From: Takashimella koratensis
Lineage: Eukaryota; Basidiomycota; Tremellomycetes; Trichosporonales; Tetragoniomycetaceae
Reading direction: 5' to 3'
DNA: 64,000 bases
NCBI GenBank assembly: GCA_003116875.1
Contig: BCKT01000001.1
Coordinates: 1,917,486-1,981,485 of the forward strand
Shown here piece after piece: positions 11,327-24,600 of the stretch. The notes beneath the pieces are model-generated. The model had not been told where the DNA came from, did not search any database, and was given only the letters and a program-made list of their open reading frames with translations. The position numbers and the translations under genes are program-made. Numbering within the stretch: the stretch's first letter is position 1; each line of letters opens with the position of its first letter.

Positions 11327-14300
11327 ATGTCTTCTCCAACTTTTGTATCTCCAGAAATGTCCTCTCCCTTCCGCATCGCCACCGCTCCTGCAGATACCGT
11401 CTTCGAAGAACAAACGACCCTCGAACAGCCCGATGGCCAACAAGCTCACGCGGGGCCCTCACACCTCCCGCCTGCCTTTGCGGGCCCAACAACAGGATAC
11501 CTCCACCCACCTGCGACAGAGCCACGGGTGAAGCGCCGAGTCGATACGCAGCAGTCGTCACCACGGAGTAAGCGGCAAAGGCTGGCCGCTCCGTCTCCGG
11601 AAGACGCGGTAGGCGACGACGAGGACGAGAAAAGCGCGTCGAGCGGGACCGAGGAGCTCGATGGTGAAGAGGAAGAGATGGTCCAAGAAGAAGAAGAAGA
11701 AGAAGAAGAGGAGGAAGAAGAAGAGGAGTATGGGAGGGAAGCTGACGATCGAGAGCAAGAAGGGGAAGAACAGCCAGTCGACACCCCGGACCTAGTCTCT
11801 AGTCTCGAGGCGGCTACCTCGTTGCCGACCTTGGAACAGAGTGGCGTCGAGGAAGCAGCAGCGGGCGATGAGGAGGTAGACGAGGGCAGGGTCAAGGGCG
11901 AGGGCGAGGTCGAAATCGAGGGAGACAGTGTTCTCTTCTCCGAGACCGCAGACAACGTGGACCAGACCGAGGCTACCGAGGCTACCGAGCCGACAGACAA
12001 CACCGACGGCGAGCTCTTTGTCGTGGAACGAGCTGAAGGCGAAGGCGACAACACGATCGTCCTCATGAACGCCGACGACGACCTCGAAGACGGATACGTT
12101 GGTGACTACAATTCACAGCCGTTCCACTTTGCGATCGACTCGGCGGCGTTGACGGGTGATACGGGATCAGTTGGAATGTTCCCTGCCGCTATCAACGGTC
12201 GAACGGACTCGGCGGCTGCCAACGAGAGCATGATCGATCATACTCAATTGCAGAGTCAAGGCGGCCAGAGCCAGGCACCGAGTCAGAGCCATGCGTCAAC
12301 GGATATCGCGTGGCAGCGATATGTCGACGAGACCGGCGGACAAGTTAGTGCAGGGCAGGCCGGTGAAGCCGAGGGTTCGAACGATGACCGCCCGCTCATG
12401 GAGGTCCGCAAAGCGAGGCAAACTCGGCTCCGTGCGGTCCCTCAGGCGATCCAGGTGGACTCGCCCAGTGTCGAGGAAGACCTCGAGGTCGGTGATGACG
12501 AGGAAGGAGAAACCGACGATGCGGAGAGTAGTTACCATTCTGGCGACTCGGATTCGTACGAGATGGAACAACGACCGATCCTCGAGCGTACAGCGGTGAA
12601 GAGGGATATTCAGGAACTATACAAGAGCATCACTTCGCTCACCGACCAACGAACGGGTCAACCGCGATACAAGATTGTCGACAGGCTCGGTGAAGGTGAG
12701 TCAAGGCTGAGAAGCTAGTCGTGGCCATATGGAATTCACGCGTTTTATCAAGGAACATTTTCTTCGGTGTACCTCGCGTACGACTGCGAGAACGAATCGT
12801 ATGATAATGAGTACTGGGACGAGACAGGCGATACACGAGTCGCGATGAAGAAGATTCTCGTGACGAGTAGCCCGGCGCGTATTGAGAATGAGCTGTCCAT
12901 CTTGGAGGGCTTACGGTGAGTCGTCGTCGTCGACCGACGTGTAAAAGTGCAGCGGGGCTGATTTGGGATCATAGGGGCTGTCGCAATGTTTCCCAGCTCA
13001 TATCCGCGTTTCGCGAGGAGGACCAAGTCGTGGTGATCCTCCCCTACCACCGATCGGATGACTTCCGCGTAAGTGCACGTTCGCTTCTCGGCGGTGTCAC
13101 CCGAGAAATGCTCACACTCCTGTGCAGTACTTTTACAAATTGATGGACCCTCCGAAGATCCGACAATACATGTTCAGTCTACTCTGCGCGCTCAAGGACG
13201 TTCACGCGCGCGGGATCATCCACCGAGACGTGAAACCTGCCAATTTCCTGTTCGATTACGAGACTGGTCAAGGTGTATTGGTTGATTTTGGTCTAGCGGA
13301 GCGGTACAACCCCCCTCGAAAGGCGACATGTCAGCACACGCCTGCGACGGTGGAGAATCTCCATGGTGTACGGACCACAACGGCAGATACCCAGGTCGTC
13401 GAACAGGCATTGTACGATGCACGCAAGAGGGCGAACGCGGGCGAAGGGAGGATTGGGTTCAAGCAGGAAGACGCAAGACCTAGTATCAAGACGAACCGTG
13501 CGGGTACAAGAGGTTTCCGTGCACCCGAGGTTCTCTTCAAGTGCCCAGACCAGACTGTCGGTGAGTGAAGAAGTGCAAGCAAGGATCATGCAAGGTCTGA
13601 ACTGATACTTGGATATAGCAATCGATGTTTGGTCAGCTGGTATCATGCTTTTCTCCATCTTGTCACACAAGTTCCCCGTGTTCAACTCGAACGACGACAT
13701 TGAAGCGCTCATGGAGATTGCAGCACTGTTCGGTCGTGCACCAATGGAACGATGTGCGATGCTGCATAGTGAGCTTGACACGGCCCAAGTTGATCAGACG
13801 CCCACGCTAACCTGCTCTTGCTCAGACCGAACGATGATCTGCAACGTCCCAGCGCTCGAGGACGCGCCCAACACCTTGTCCACGCTCATCCTCCGGCTGA
13901 ATCCCCATCTCTACACTCCACACAAACGGTGCCCTACGCCCGAAGAGGCGCGGGACCACATTGAGGCCGTTGACGACGCAATTGACCTCTGCGCTCGACT
14001 CCTCAGGCTAGACTGTACACGGCGCTCCACCGCCTCCGCCGCACTACACCATAAGTTCTTCACGGAGTTGTCGGATGAGGAGCAGAGTGAGGGGGCGAGG
14101 ATAGGCAAAGATAGGCAGGCGGCGGGAGGAAGGGTCAAAGAAGAGAGAATTCCGGTTACCGAGGGAAAGTGTGGGAACCTCCATTATTGTCTGGATGGAG
14201 CCAGGCGTGAGTAACGGTCGTCGGTGGTATGTGCTCGTGTCGTTGGCTGATGGAAACAGATCAAGCTCGATTTGCTAACGTCGTGTCGGACATGGGATTT

Positions 14301-14670
14301 GGACAAGGTATTCCTCCCTCAAGAGATCAGCGTGAGTAGCCCTTCTTCATCGATACTCGCCAATGAGAACAGACTTGACACTGGGTTGTGACATCTGACA
14401 ATCCAATCAGTATGCCCTGAGCACGAGCACTGGCAGCAACGTCTCGGCTACAACCCTATCTCCGCAGCTAACGCTGTCCCCGTCGAGACTGAAGAGTTTG
14501 ACGTCGACCTGGGCACTGGAGCGAGCGGGGAGGCACACGTAATTGCCCGAGGGATGGACGTGACCATCGGCGCTGGGTCCACGTGTTTCAGTGTAGATGT
14601 CGACGAGAGGTTGAGAGATGTGGTTGGTCGGGCACCGTTGAATGAGAAAGTGTGGAACATTGCCCGGTGA
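11327..14670 (+). CDS. CDC7: Cdc7-type serine/threonine kinase (DDK catalytic subunit), 8 exons
   Basis: Exons 11327-12695, 12753-12915, 12975-13068, 13128-13560, 13619-13768, 13826-14206, 14260-14331 and 14411-14670 give 973 aa. The kinase domain starts near residue 450: glycine loop GEGTFSSVY (455-463), VAMKK, HRDVKPAN (574-581), DFGLA (595-599), GFRAPE. DFG and APE are about 75 residues apart, the insert typical of Cdc7, followed by AIDVWSAG. Known role: with Dbf4 it phosphorylates Mcm2-7 to fire replication origins. The N-terminal 450 residues are an acidic, disordered extension including a Glu run encoded by GAA/GAG repeats; this makes the protein nearly twice the length of budding-yeast Cdc7. 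Family assignment is firm; exact edges of the last three small exons are the least certain. Confidence 0.92.
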
Positions 14671-15103
14671 TGAGTTGGGGGCCATGGTCTTGGTTTGGGC
14701 CATGTTGAGGGGTAGGCTTCTGTGTAAAAACACCATTGAAATGATGGTTGAGTATGGTTTCTACTGTGTATCCCAGTACTGAGTTTGTGATACTTCATTC
14801 AGTTTAGATAATGAGAGGTTGTCCCGATCGAGAGAGCCTCATCGTTCATTGTGTTCATAGATTATTCACTTTGCATCTTTTCAGTCTGTCTCTATGCATC
14901 GCGCCAAGTGGCTTTGACCCGATCGTCAGCTCGTGGCTTCTGTCAATATATGTGCGTTGGTGTGCATGGATATGGTTGGTTCATATGATATGATAGTTGC
15001 TTCGTATTGTATTTGTATGGTATGTGAGCAGGTACGATCCCGTTGATTACTAGGGACAAGTATTATTACACAAGGGAAGATCGGGGGGAGGGGGGTGTTT
15101 AGG
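14671..15103. other. Convergent 3' region of CDC7 and the next gene
   Basis: About 430 bp between two stop codons, AT-richer than coding sequence, with no supported gene. It should hold both 3' UTRs. Confidence 0.6.
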
Positions 15104-17194
15104 TCAAGCGGGGCCAACGAGCAATCCGCCGAGGACGCCGACCTTGAGCGTGTCCGGCTTGCTCGCGTGGTTGTGGTGAGAAGCATTCGCCACGACCTTT
15201 GCGGGAGCGAGCCAGTCGATTGTCTGGTCCTCGTTCTCGGGAGTCGGTGGAACATGGTACTGGTTCAAGCTGAGCTGGGAGAAGTTGAGTTGGGGAATGC
15301 CCGAGGTGCAACCATCGTCCGATAAGCAAGGAGAGCAGCATGACGATGCGACCGAGCAGATTGACGGGCGATCCCTTTCCCCGAGCGCGAGAGCGTGGGG
15401 AGTCGCTGGCGGTGATTCGGGAGGTGATTGAGGCGCGTGGACGTGGCGCAGCGCGATACCGAGACCCTGGACGAGCGGTTGGGTAGGCGTGGATTGCGTG
15501 GAACCGGTGATAGGAGGGGAAGTAGCGCCAGCATTGATAGGGTCCGCGGAGAGCGGGGAGGTGAGGCGAGGCTTGACCCGCAGAGAAGAGGTAGGCATGA
15601 GGCGGCCATTACCCCGAGCAGAGAGGGAGTTGGAGCCGAATGCAGGTGCACCGGAAGAAGGGGACGCAGCGGCGGGAGCGGTGCTGGGTCGAGATCGGGG
15701 GTTGCGGCGAGGGAGGGTGGCGGCTTGACCGAATGCGGGGACAGGTGAGGGCGAGTGCGAGTGGGAGTGTGCGTGAGAGTGGGAGTGGGACTGGTGGTGG
15801 TGGTGGTGTCCCGTGCTGTCGACCTGGACGGTCGGCGCGGGTCCAAACGTCGAAGCGGCAGAAAGAGAGGGCGACCTAGATACGCAAGCCTGCATCTGTT
15901 GTCTCCCCGTCTCGCTAAGGTGGTCCGAGACCGGCATCGGGTACTGAAACAGTGGGGCGTCGTCGTCCGACCCGTCGATTCGGGCAAACTCGGCAGCGGC
16001 GGCGGAAGGGTGGATCCAGACGGACAATGTGACCATACGGCCATTGGATTGCGAGTTTCCAAAGTAAGACGCAACGCTGGCGTTCCCGTCGTCCAGTGCG
16101 ACAGGGACGGGAGAGGTAGGCGGGTATCTGCAAGGAGTCAGCCTCAGTCACACAATAGCCTTCTAGGACAGCAGAAAGTGTAGATGGGGAATTAGGGGGG
16201 ATCGACTCACGGCCATGGCATCTTGCCTCGTCGCAGACCGCCTCGCTCCTCAATCACCACCATCTCCTCCTCGCTCATCTCTACACGCCAGACGGTGACG
16301 CGCTCGAGTCGGCCCGTATCTCCTCGCCCATCCGCACGCAGGAGTGCGCGCTTGAGCTCGTCCACGCTCGATTCGGGGTCAACATCCACCACCACTGGTG
16401 CCCTTCGTTTCCCCTTCCCGTCTCCGGCACTGCCGCTTCCACCGGCTGCCGCGCCTGCGCTCGCGCTCTTTCCCGGTGTTGTGGGCCGGCTCAACCCGGA
16501 CCCGGATCGCTCGAGCGCCGGCATCGCGACGTGTGCGACACAAGTGAGCGGGACAGCAGAGCGAGACGAGGATGTGGACGAGGTCGGTCGGGGCGCGACC
16601 CGCGCGAGGACGGAGACGATCTCGTGGGATGGAACGTCGGGGAACCAGTCGTTGACGGTGGGTGTGCGGAGGGTGGGTGATGAAGAGGAAGGAGATCCGT
16701 CCTGCCGCCACACGGAGCCAAGACTGGGACCAAGCTGGGCCGGGTCGTCCAGGTTGAAAGAAGGGAAGGAGGTAAGAATGTTAACGGGGACACCGTAGCG
16801 ATTGGTGTAGGCCCGGGTCTGGTAGTGCGCCTGCCATGGGACAGACACCTAATGAGACTGTCAGTAGTGGTAGGATAATGTGGCGTTGGTTGGTCGGACT
16901 TACTTTGAACAGACTGAGGGCGGAGGCACCGAGCTCAGCGGTCACAGCATCGCGGATAGCAGAGACCGGGTCGCTAGGGTGAACAGTGATATGGAACAAA
17001 TCGGGACACGAGTCGCCCACACATGCGGCGGCGGCATCAACGAGGACTCGGAGGGTGATCGTGCTGGGTGTCGCGGGGACGGGGAGGTGGTGTTGCTCGA
17101 AGGGGATGACGGGGGATGGGAAGGCGCTAAAAGAGACCGACATGGGCGAGCTCGTCGTCGACGAAGACTTCTTCTTACGTCCAAAAAGACCCAT
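15104..17194 (-). CDS. Unrecognised protein with possible N-myristoylation site and ubiquitin-like segments
   Basis: Exons 17194-16904, 16848-16211 and 16127-15104 give 650 aa. The start MGLFGRKKKSS fits a myristoylated Gly2 followed by a basic patch, suggesting membrane attachment. Two segments (about residues 45-100 and 225-275) share a V-x-P-x4-V-x2-(I/L)-(R/K)-x-A pattern followed by a hydrophobic strand, which resembles ubiquitin-like or Ras-association folds; this is inference. The middle holds a conserved-looking strand block around VASYFGNSQSNGRMVTLSVW. The C-terminal half is disordered, with a His-Ser tract (HHHHHQSHSHSHAHSHSHS) and a Cys-rich patch (CSVASSCCSPC). The gene converges on CDC7. 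I do not recognise a named family. Confidence 0.75.
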
Positions 17195-17891
17195 GGTGTC
17201 GGACGGCCAGCGAGCGATGGGTAAAGGTAGGTTCGAGCAGTGGTTAAGAGGGTAGCCAAAGGAGAGAAGAGGTGGCAACAGTCAAGACGACAAGGATGAT
17301 GATGTGTCGACCTCGAGAGATGCGTGGGACGTTGGGAGAGTGGAAAGGGTTGGGACAGGGGTTTGAGGAATGAGAAGATCTTCCGACTGGACTCGTGGTC
17401 TCGGGTGGGTGGCCAAAAAGGTCTACGAGTCGTACGGAGGGTCGGTGATCGACGGCCGAGGGTGCACGCGGAGAGGTCCAAGACCAAAGCTCGTTCTCGA
17501 TTGATAGAGGCTGGTTAAACCTAGGGAGGGATCTTATTTACTCGAGGTCTCGGTTGAAATGTCTGTTGAGGGTGGTCGAGAGGCCGGATGTCTTGGGACT
17601 CAAAGGACGACGAAAGTGACGATTGTAGCGAGCGCAGTGTAGAGCGGCTCGAGAGGGGAGGAGTCCAGGTGAGAGGAGAGGGTAGACGGTGGGTGAGACT
17701 GGGTTCAGGTTGACTTTTAAAAGTCAATTGAGACGGACGGGGTTTGAGGATGAGGAAAGGTAGAGGTGTTGAGAGGTTGAGAGGAGGAGGGGGGTGTGAA
17801 AGTTTGGGGGTGGGGTTAGAATTGGCGTCTGAGTCACTCGAGGTCGCGCTTATGAATATGTATCTTTGCCTCTCCTGCTAGCGTGATCTAC

Positions 17892-17976
<85 letters not shown>

Positions 17977-20900
17977 GCGGGCAGTGTGCCAGGGTCTGAG
18001 CATGGCCGAGGATGCGTACACCCAAATCACTTTGACATTCTGTCTGATCGACATGAACTGGGCGCTGCATTCCCGCAACCGGTCTTTGCACTTACGGGCA
18101 GTGGGCACGGTTGGGCTTGGGCGAGGGGTAGATTAAGCCGCCAGGGCCAGGGCTGGGGCTGTCAATTAAGCCGAGGGGAAGGGGTTTGGGGTAGACCTAC
18201 GAACGCCCCAGACGCCTGTGGGTGCAAGGGAGGGAGTGAGCGCCCGTCCGGCACCTCCTCACTCCCAGCGTGTGAGTACCCAGGATGGGGGGGGGTGTCT
18301 CGCAAGGGTCTTGCAATCGTTAGTCATCACCAAGCAGTGGTCCGGTCGACGTGGACTGGATCATCCGGTCCTCAGGTTGCCTCTTGCGATCGAGAATCAG
18401 GTAGATCTGTTGACCTGACCGCCGTACCTACCACCGCAGCGAGGGCCGTTGGCGGTGGGCGGTAGAATAGGTGGCAGGGGGTGTATACAGTCTTAGGGTG
18501 CACCTGGCTACAGACAGGATATTGACCGCCGGTCGCGCGTGCAAGGGGGTGGGTGTGAATAGGTGGGGTCCGGCACGAGGCTGACGGCAAGGGCGAGGGC
18601 GCCTGGGTACGGGCACGGGCTTGGGGCCTGAGGCTGAGCCGGCCGGGATCCGAACACTAGAAGTCCGGAACCTTCGCGTGGGTCTCGAATGAGACAGGCC
18701 ATGGTTCGGGGAGAGAGGAACACTTCAGAAATCACTTTGGAAGTTGGTGTCGGAACCTGATTGCTGACCTGTTCTCCTTAATTCTTCGTTTATTTTTTCC
18801 CTTCATTAGCCAGTAAGCCGTAAGAAGAGGCTGAGCGCCAGTGTGATCTGCGTTGACGCCTCTGCAAGTGGGAAAGATGAGGTGGTGTTGGCCTTCCCGA
18901 GGCTTCTACGGTGGTCCAGAACGTCGAGGACAACGTCGACGAGGTTGATCCGATCGCCTTCTTGCCTCACCCGTCCAGGCAGCGGAGAATAGGTTCAAGC
19001 CATCGGTGGGTGGGAAATCACAGGAGCCAGATCCATGTCAGTGCGGGGCGCGCGACGAGAGTACCGGTAGGTAGGATGAGGTGACCGGCCATTCGAGGCC
19101 TTCGTCTCGAACGGGCGATGCGAGGTGAGGTGTGGGTTCGCTGGAGGGGGGAGCACGCTGGTTCGTTCTCGTTCTGGTTCAGGTTCCAGGGGGGGTGGAG
19201 GTGCGAGGGCACAAGGGGGATAAGGGGGTGGACGGTATGCAGAGTCAGGTGTAGAATTGGGTAATAGTGAGACAATGAAATGAGAGTGAGACATTTGGGG
19301 AAGGTGAGCTAATGAGGCAAGAGAGATGGTGAGGAAGAAGAGAGATTGAAAAAAACGACGGTGAAGGAGATAAAGTTGGCTGGAGGGTGACTAGCCGCCG
19401 GTTGTGGCAATTAACCCACCGGAATGCCACAATCGCCATCCCGGACCCTGAGGAGTTGCCACAGTGCCACACTCTTTTTACCCCCCCAGCCTACCGAGCC
19501 ACAGCCACCACGCTCCCGTATCACACAGCCAGCAAGCAAGCACACGACCGCACAGGAGATTTACTGTACATGGCTTGGAGAAAGATCCCACCCCCAGCCA
19601 GCTAGATCAAAGCCCGTGTTCTTCTCTCGGCCTGTCTCAAACTAAACTCTCCGCAGAGAAGACCACTCGGCGTGCGGCGTGCGTCTCGTGTGACCAGGAC
19701 GAGGCATGATACCCGAAATGGATAAAGTCTGGAGAGCGATTCACACCGGTCGCTCTAGATCTCTACCGTGATGTCGAGGTGAGACGCGCCGCTCTCTGCG
19801 GGTCTGACTCGTTCCCCTTGCTTCCTGGTCTTACTCCTCCTGTCGCGCTTCCCCCAGCTGGGACGCACACGTCCCCCGCCCCCACACAGCATACGCGCCT
19901 CTTGGACGCCAGAGTCTAGAGGGGCGTTTGCATCCGCGCTTCTGGTTTCGGCTAGTCTCCTGGGCTGCTGTCGTGGCTTAAGGCGACCGTGAACCGAGCA
20001 AACCGCCGGACCGCTCTTTATGGATACATTACAGTCATCACCTCGTGCGACCTGGGTACCGTCCATAGACTCAGCTCATGCGGCGTGCTGAATAACGTGT
20101 TGGAGACCATATACATATAGATACATTGAGACACGTTTCTCTCGGTCCTCGAGGTCTCTCCAGGCTTCCTCCGTCCCTCCCCCTTTTGCTTCCGGTGGGG
20201 ATGTACGTTATCCCCCATCTCCATGTCTCCAGTCTCGTTCTCGACATCAGGTAAGCTAGACGGGGACGACGTGTGTTTCTTGCGCAGTATCATGTCGTTA
20301 TGTTCACGTTACGATCAGTTTGAAGCACGGTGAGCGCACAGAAAGCACAGTCACGCTAAAGTGAGACTTCCGTGAGGATGATCAGGTCCGAGACTTAGGT
20401 TGGACCTTGGCACCAATCCAATTTGATCCAGATCGCAAACCCCGGAGTGTGCGCGACGTCCAGGAGTGTGTCAGTTTCTCGTTCACAGGGTTTGTGTCAC
20501 GTCAAATTATCGTTCAAAGTGTCAATATAACCGCGCAGCTTTTCCCCCGAATGTCGTCGTTGTACATTCATCAACTGCATCCATCCCTTCTCGGGATTTC
20601 TCACTTTGGATTTTCGCAATATTACGCAGTACTCCAATTCATCCCGGTTTCTCACTCAATCAGATCTACCCAATTCATGTCACTCTAATAGAGCTTTTAC
20701 CGCTGGGATCTGCGACACCCCTCCGTTTCATCATTCAATCTATCTGGGACAGAATTTCCCCATCCTTGCACGCCGAATCAGGACGTATGCTTATGTAGTC
20801 TAATCCTCTTCGCTCCATTCAAGTCGAGGATGAGATCTTACTAAGACCTCCTACTCAATGTCGCTTCGGGTAGGTTTCTCTGCGCTCGGTCTTCGACGCA

Positions 20901-21611
20901 CTTCCACTACAATAAACAAAGGAGCCGTGGTTTCCACATGATGCAAAAGCTCAAGAATAGGAGATATTGTAGCGGTGGAGCTTTCCGGTGGAGATCAAGT
21001 GCTAGATATCACGGATCTGCTTTTAGCGACCCGACCCACCCGAGCCTACTGTGAGACATCGTTGACCGGCGTACCGGCAATGGGCGCTGGTCCTCTTGAA
21101 TCCTTGATTCACCGACCAGACTGCACCTTGATCCCTAGAAGGGATCACCCTGGTCACTCACATCAACGTCCGAAATCTAATCGAGAGTCCGCGCGAGCGT
21201 TTCGAGATCCGACGGAAGCGCTGACTACTGTATGTGACCATCACCGCGGTCGTCATATCGTGTCACCCGACAACGCTGTAGGACAGGCAGTACTGTATCC
21301 AGGCTTTTAATCATCAGGGAAGGCCGTATTGCCCGACCCTGTTGAACGAACTGTATTCGGGAACAGTGCGGTACACTTTGGGACATTTCGCCACCTCTCA
21401 ATCACATCGTACCGCTATCTTCTGACTCGTGTACGCTAATATCGTCTACTACTGGGTATATATCGTACTAACCTACTCTCTACCTCTCTTATGTTACAGC
21501 TCATTACCAACCTCCTTTCGACTATAGAAATACAGACTTCCCTCTCCATGAAGCATTCTAATCTTCATCACCATCTCAGCCTTATCTCCAAGGCTTAACT
21601 TCCAAGCAACG
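17195..21611. other. 4.4 kb gene-poor block containing a poly-G tract
   Basis: The sequence lies between the start of the gene at 17194 and the stop of the gene at 21612, both on the minus strand. Right of the start codon are about 600 bp of probable leader and promoter, then the G tract at 17894-17975. From 18000 to 21500 I see no frame that looks like protein, no terminal inverted repeats and no tRNA. The stretch from about 20300 to 21400 has more even base composition than the rest of the window and could be decayed sequence or an unrecognised non-coding gene. Confidence 0.5.
17894..17975 (+). repeat. Poly-G tract, about 40 G, one T, about 41 G
   Basis: Eighty-two bases are G except for a single T at 17934. 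It lies about 700 bp upstream of the minus-strand start at 17194. Such a tract should form stacked G-quadruplexes, but two-colour sequencing chemistry can also produce false G runs. Confidence 0.9.
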
Positions 21612-24600
21612 CTAATCTACTGCTTTATTCTTCCCCTTCCGCTTCTTCTCTCCTAACCTAGGTGTCACCGCGGACCGTTCATGGCTATCCCCTGAGGCCC
21701 ATCCTAGGCTCTTCGGACTCGACCCTCTTCTCGCAACTGCCACACCTTCCGAGCTTCCTTCGTCTAACCCGCCATATGCGTCGTCGCCTACTGTCGTTGC
21801 CGAGCACTGGGATACTGTTATCCTAGTTTCCTCTGTACCTCCTCCTCCTCCCCCTCCTCCTTCTCTTTCACCTCGTCCACTACTTTCCTTCGTATCTGGC
21901 GACTCGGGAAGGCTTTCCAGCGCACGCCCACCGACGGCGACAGGTCTCATCCCCGCTCCGTCTGAATTATCAAGAGCCAGCTGAGTTTCGTTTACCCATA
22001 AGCTCGGATTTGTCGCGCTGGGACTCAGCTGTAGCTGAGGCGGCGGTGCTTTCTTGTTCTTGGCTTTGAAGTCTGCGCTGGTTATCTTTGATGTCTTCAA
22101 TATGGATTTGGGCTCGAACGTTGAAGATGAGCCCTTGCGAGGAACGGAGCCCTTGTCGTCCTTGTCCCGAGGGTAAAGCGTTCGTCCTTTCTCCGATGAA
22201 CTACCGGTGTATTTCGTCGAACCCGCCGCACTCGGTCCTGAGCTCGGCACGAACTCGGATGGGGCTGATTCGGTCCCGACCACCGCCATATCGGAAGGAG
22301 CTAACGACGTCCGCTTGCTCGTTGCAGTGTTGACTTGACTCTGGTTACTCGGGATAGAGAGGTTGAGAGCCCCCGAGAGCTGCGGCGGGGACGAGCCGAA
22401 TGTCGACGAGTGGTCACCGGCGCTGGAGAGTGAGGAGCTCGGTGACGTCGGTCGGAGGTGAGGCGGGAGGCTCGACTCTTCAGGTTGCCGATACCCCATC
22501 CCATTCAAGGTACCATCCCCTCTTGATCCACGTTGATTTGAACTATTCGTAGAGCTTTTAGAGCTTTTCCTTCGGCCAGAGGACGCAGGGAGTGGCGGAA
22601 GCGGGAGTCTCCCTGAGGGGGCGTAGGTCGCCATTGTCGAGACGGTGAGCATGCTGATGCGTCGAGTATCGAATGTATGCGTCGAGGCAGTTGGGGAGTG
22701 ACTTGCTGCGTGACCCTCGAAAACAACTTCACCGCCGTGGTTGCGCCGTCCGCTTCGTCGGCGCTCATCACGACTGCTAGACCCTTGAGGCTTGGTAGTT
22801 GCGTGTGAGGGGGTATCGTCGTCCACGACTGAGCGAATCCACTCCATCCCCTTCCTCCCACGGGTATCGACACCTCCCTTGGCATCGAGCCCTGTTCTCC
22901 CCCGTCCAGCGTCTTCAAAGCCCCCGTCGCCTAGACTATCGCGGTAGCCGCTCGTTCCACCGGGCGTAGACGGAGGCGCTCCCGCGGTCGTTGTCCTCGG
23001 GATCCAGCGAGCACTGAGTCGCTGTGCAAAGTTGAGTTTGGGAGATACGGGTTCGGATCCACTTGGTCCGCTTTCGCCGACGGCGGTATGCGGAGTGGGC
23101 GGGAGAGCGCGGTTCTTCTTGTTAATTTGGAGCGGGTGAAAGCTGGAGAGGTTCTGTGCAGGGACTGACGCGGCTACAGCGGAGGGATAACTGTACCCGT
23201 ATCCACCAACGGGGTCGTATTCGCCGTCGTTGGCCAAATGTGGGTGCTCTAGATACCCCGACGTGGCGTTGATCGTCTCCCTACCGCTGGTGTGATCCAC
23301 ATACGCTCCGCTGTCGTCTCCTCGCATCGGCCTTGAAAAATTCCTCTGCCAAGGCCCATTCCCATTCCCGTTCCCTTGCGGAGGATATTTGATCGAGTCC
23401 GTATCCGACGCCGAAGCGAGCGGGAAGGATGGGTTTCTGGCAAAGTGGTCTGTGGCTGAATAGACCACGGCGGGCATTGGAGGCGCCGCGCGGGATCGGG
23501 GACGTGTGAAGAACGAGACAAAGGATTGGCGGGAGGCCGGGCGGCTGAGCGGGAGTAGCTTGGATCCGAGGTCGAGAGTGAGCTAGTGAGAATGTCAATG
23601 ACTAGATAAAGATGGAGACCACATCGTATGCCGAGAAAATCGATACGCAATTCACTTACATGTAACTTTCTCGTCTCTTGTCGTTTCTTCTCCCTTCCTT
23701 CTCCCCCTTCCCCTTCCCCATCCTCTCTAATCCCCAACCCCTCGCCTCCTTTCCCTTCGCAACCTTCCTCTATTTCCTTCTCAAGTTCTCTAAACCTATT
23801 TTCCCAGTAATCTTCCCTGTCTTCCCTCTGCGCGCTCTTGCGTGCCGCTCGGCGCTGGACCAGCATCCCCAGGACTGCGAGGAGGACGAGGGCGAGGATA
23901 GCGCCCACGATACCTCCCGCGACGGCGGCGGCGTTGATCCCGTGTCGGGAGGAAGAAGGCGACGAGGAGCTGCCTGCGTTGGAGATGGTATCGCCGGCGA
24001 CGGGGGAGGAGGAGGAAGATGAAGAAGGGAGGGAGTTGGAGCCATCGGGGGAAGGGTTGATGTTCGGGTCAGAGGAAGTAGGGGACGTAGTGCCCCCACC
24101 GAGACCGGTAGGAGACGTAGGAGCAGTAGAAGAGGGTGAAGATCCACTACCTGTACCAGACGTTGACGATCCCGAAGCCGAAAACCCCACAGTCGAGCTG
24201 AATTGGCCCACTCCAACATTCGTCAACGCTCCTCCTACCGAGCTCGTGCTCGACGCCACAAACTGATTCGTCAAATCCCCCGTCATCGCTTGACTACTAC
24301 TCTTCGCATCCGACGACGACGCCGCTACAGCCGCCGCTGAGCTCGTCGCTGAGACAACCGCGGCATCCCCACACCCGGCGCCCACCGAAAGCGTCTGCTG
24401 CGGAACCACGCTGACGATTTTTGTCGAGATTGTCGTCCATAGTGCTTCGGCAGTGACGACGGGGGTAGGCGTGACGACGACGTAGCTAGTCACGGGGGTA
24501 CAGAAGATATCAAACGCCGCGCATGTGGAGGTGTAAGCAGAAGTAGTGGGCGCAGGGGTGACGGTGTATGTGAGGGTCGTGAGGAGGACGGTAGTGGTTG

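Noticed and set aside
17878..18108. Minus-strand frame giving a poly-proline protein
   Set aside because: It is only the translation of the poly-G tract on the opposite strand.
18630..18720. tRNA-like stretch (gggatccgaacac)
   Set aside because: The T-arm stem does not pair and no acceptor or anticodon stem fits around it.
20975..21310. 111-codon plus-strand frame in the second gene-poor block
   Set aside because: It starts without ATG, matches no domain I know and has no splice-linked partners.
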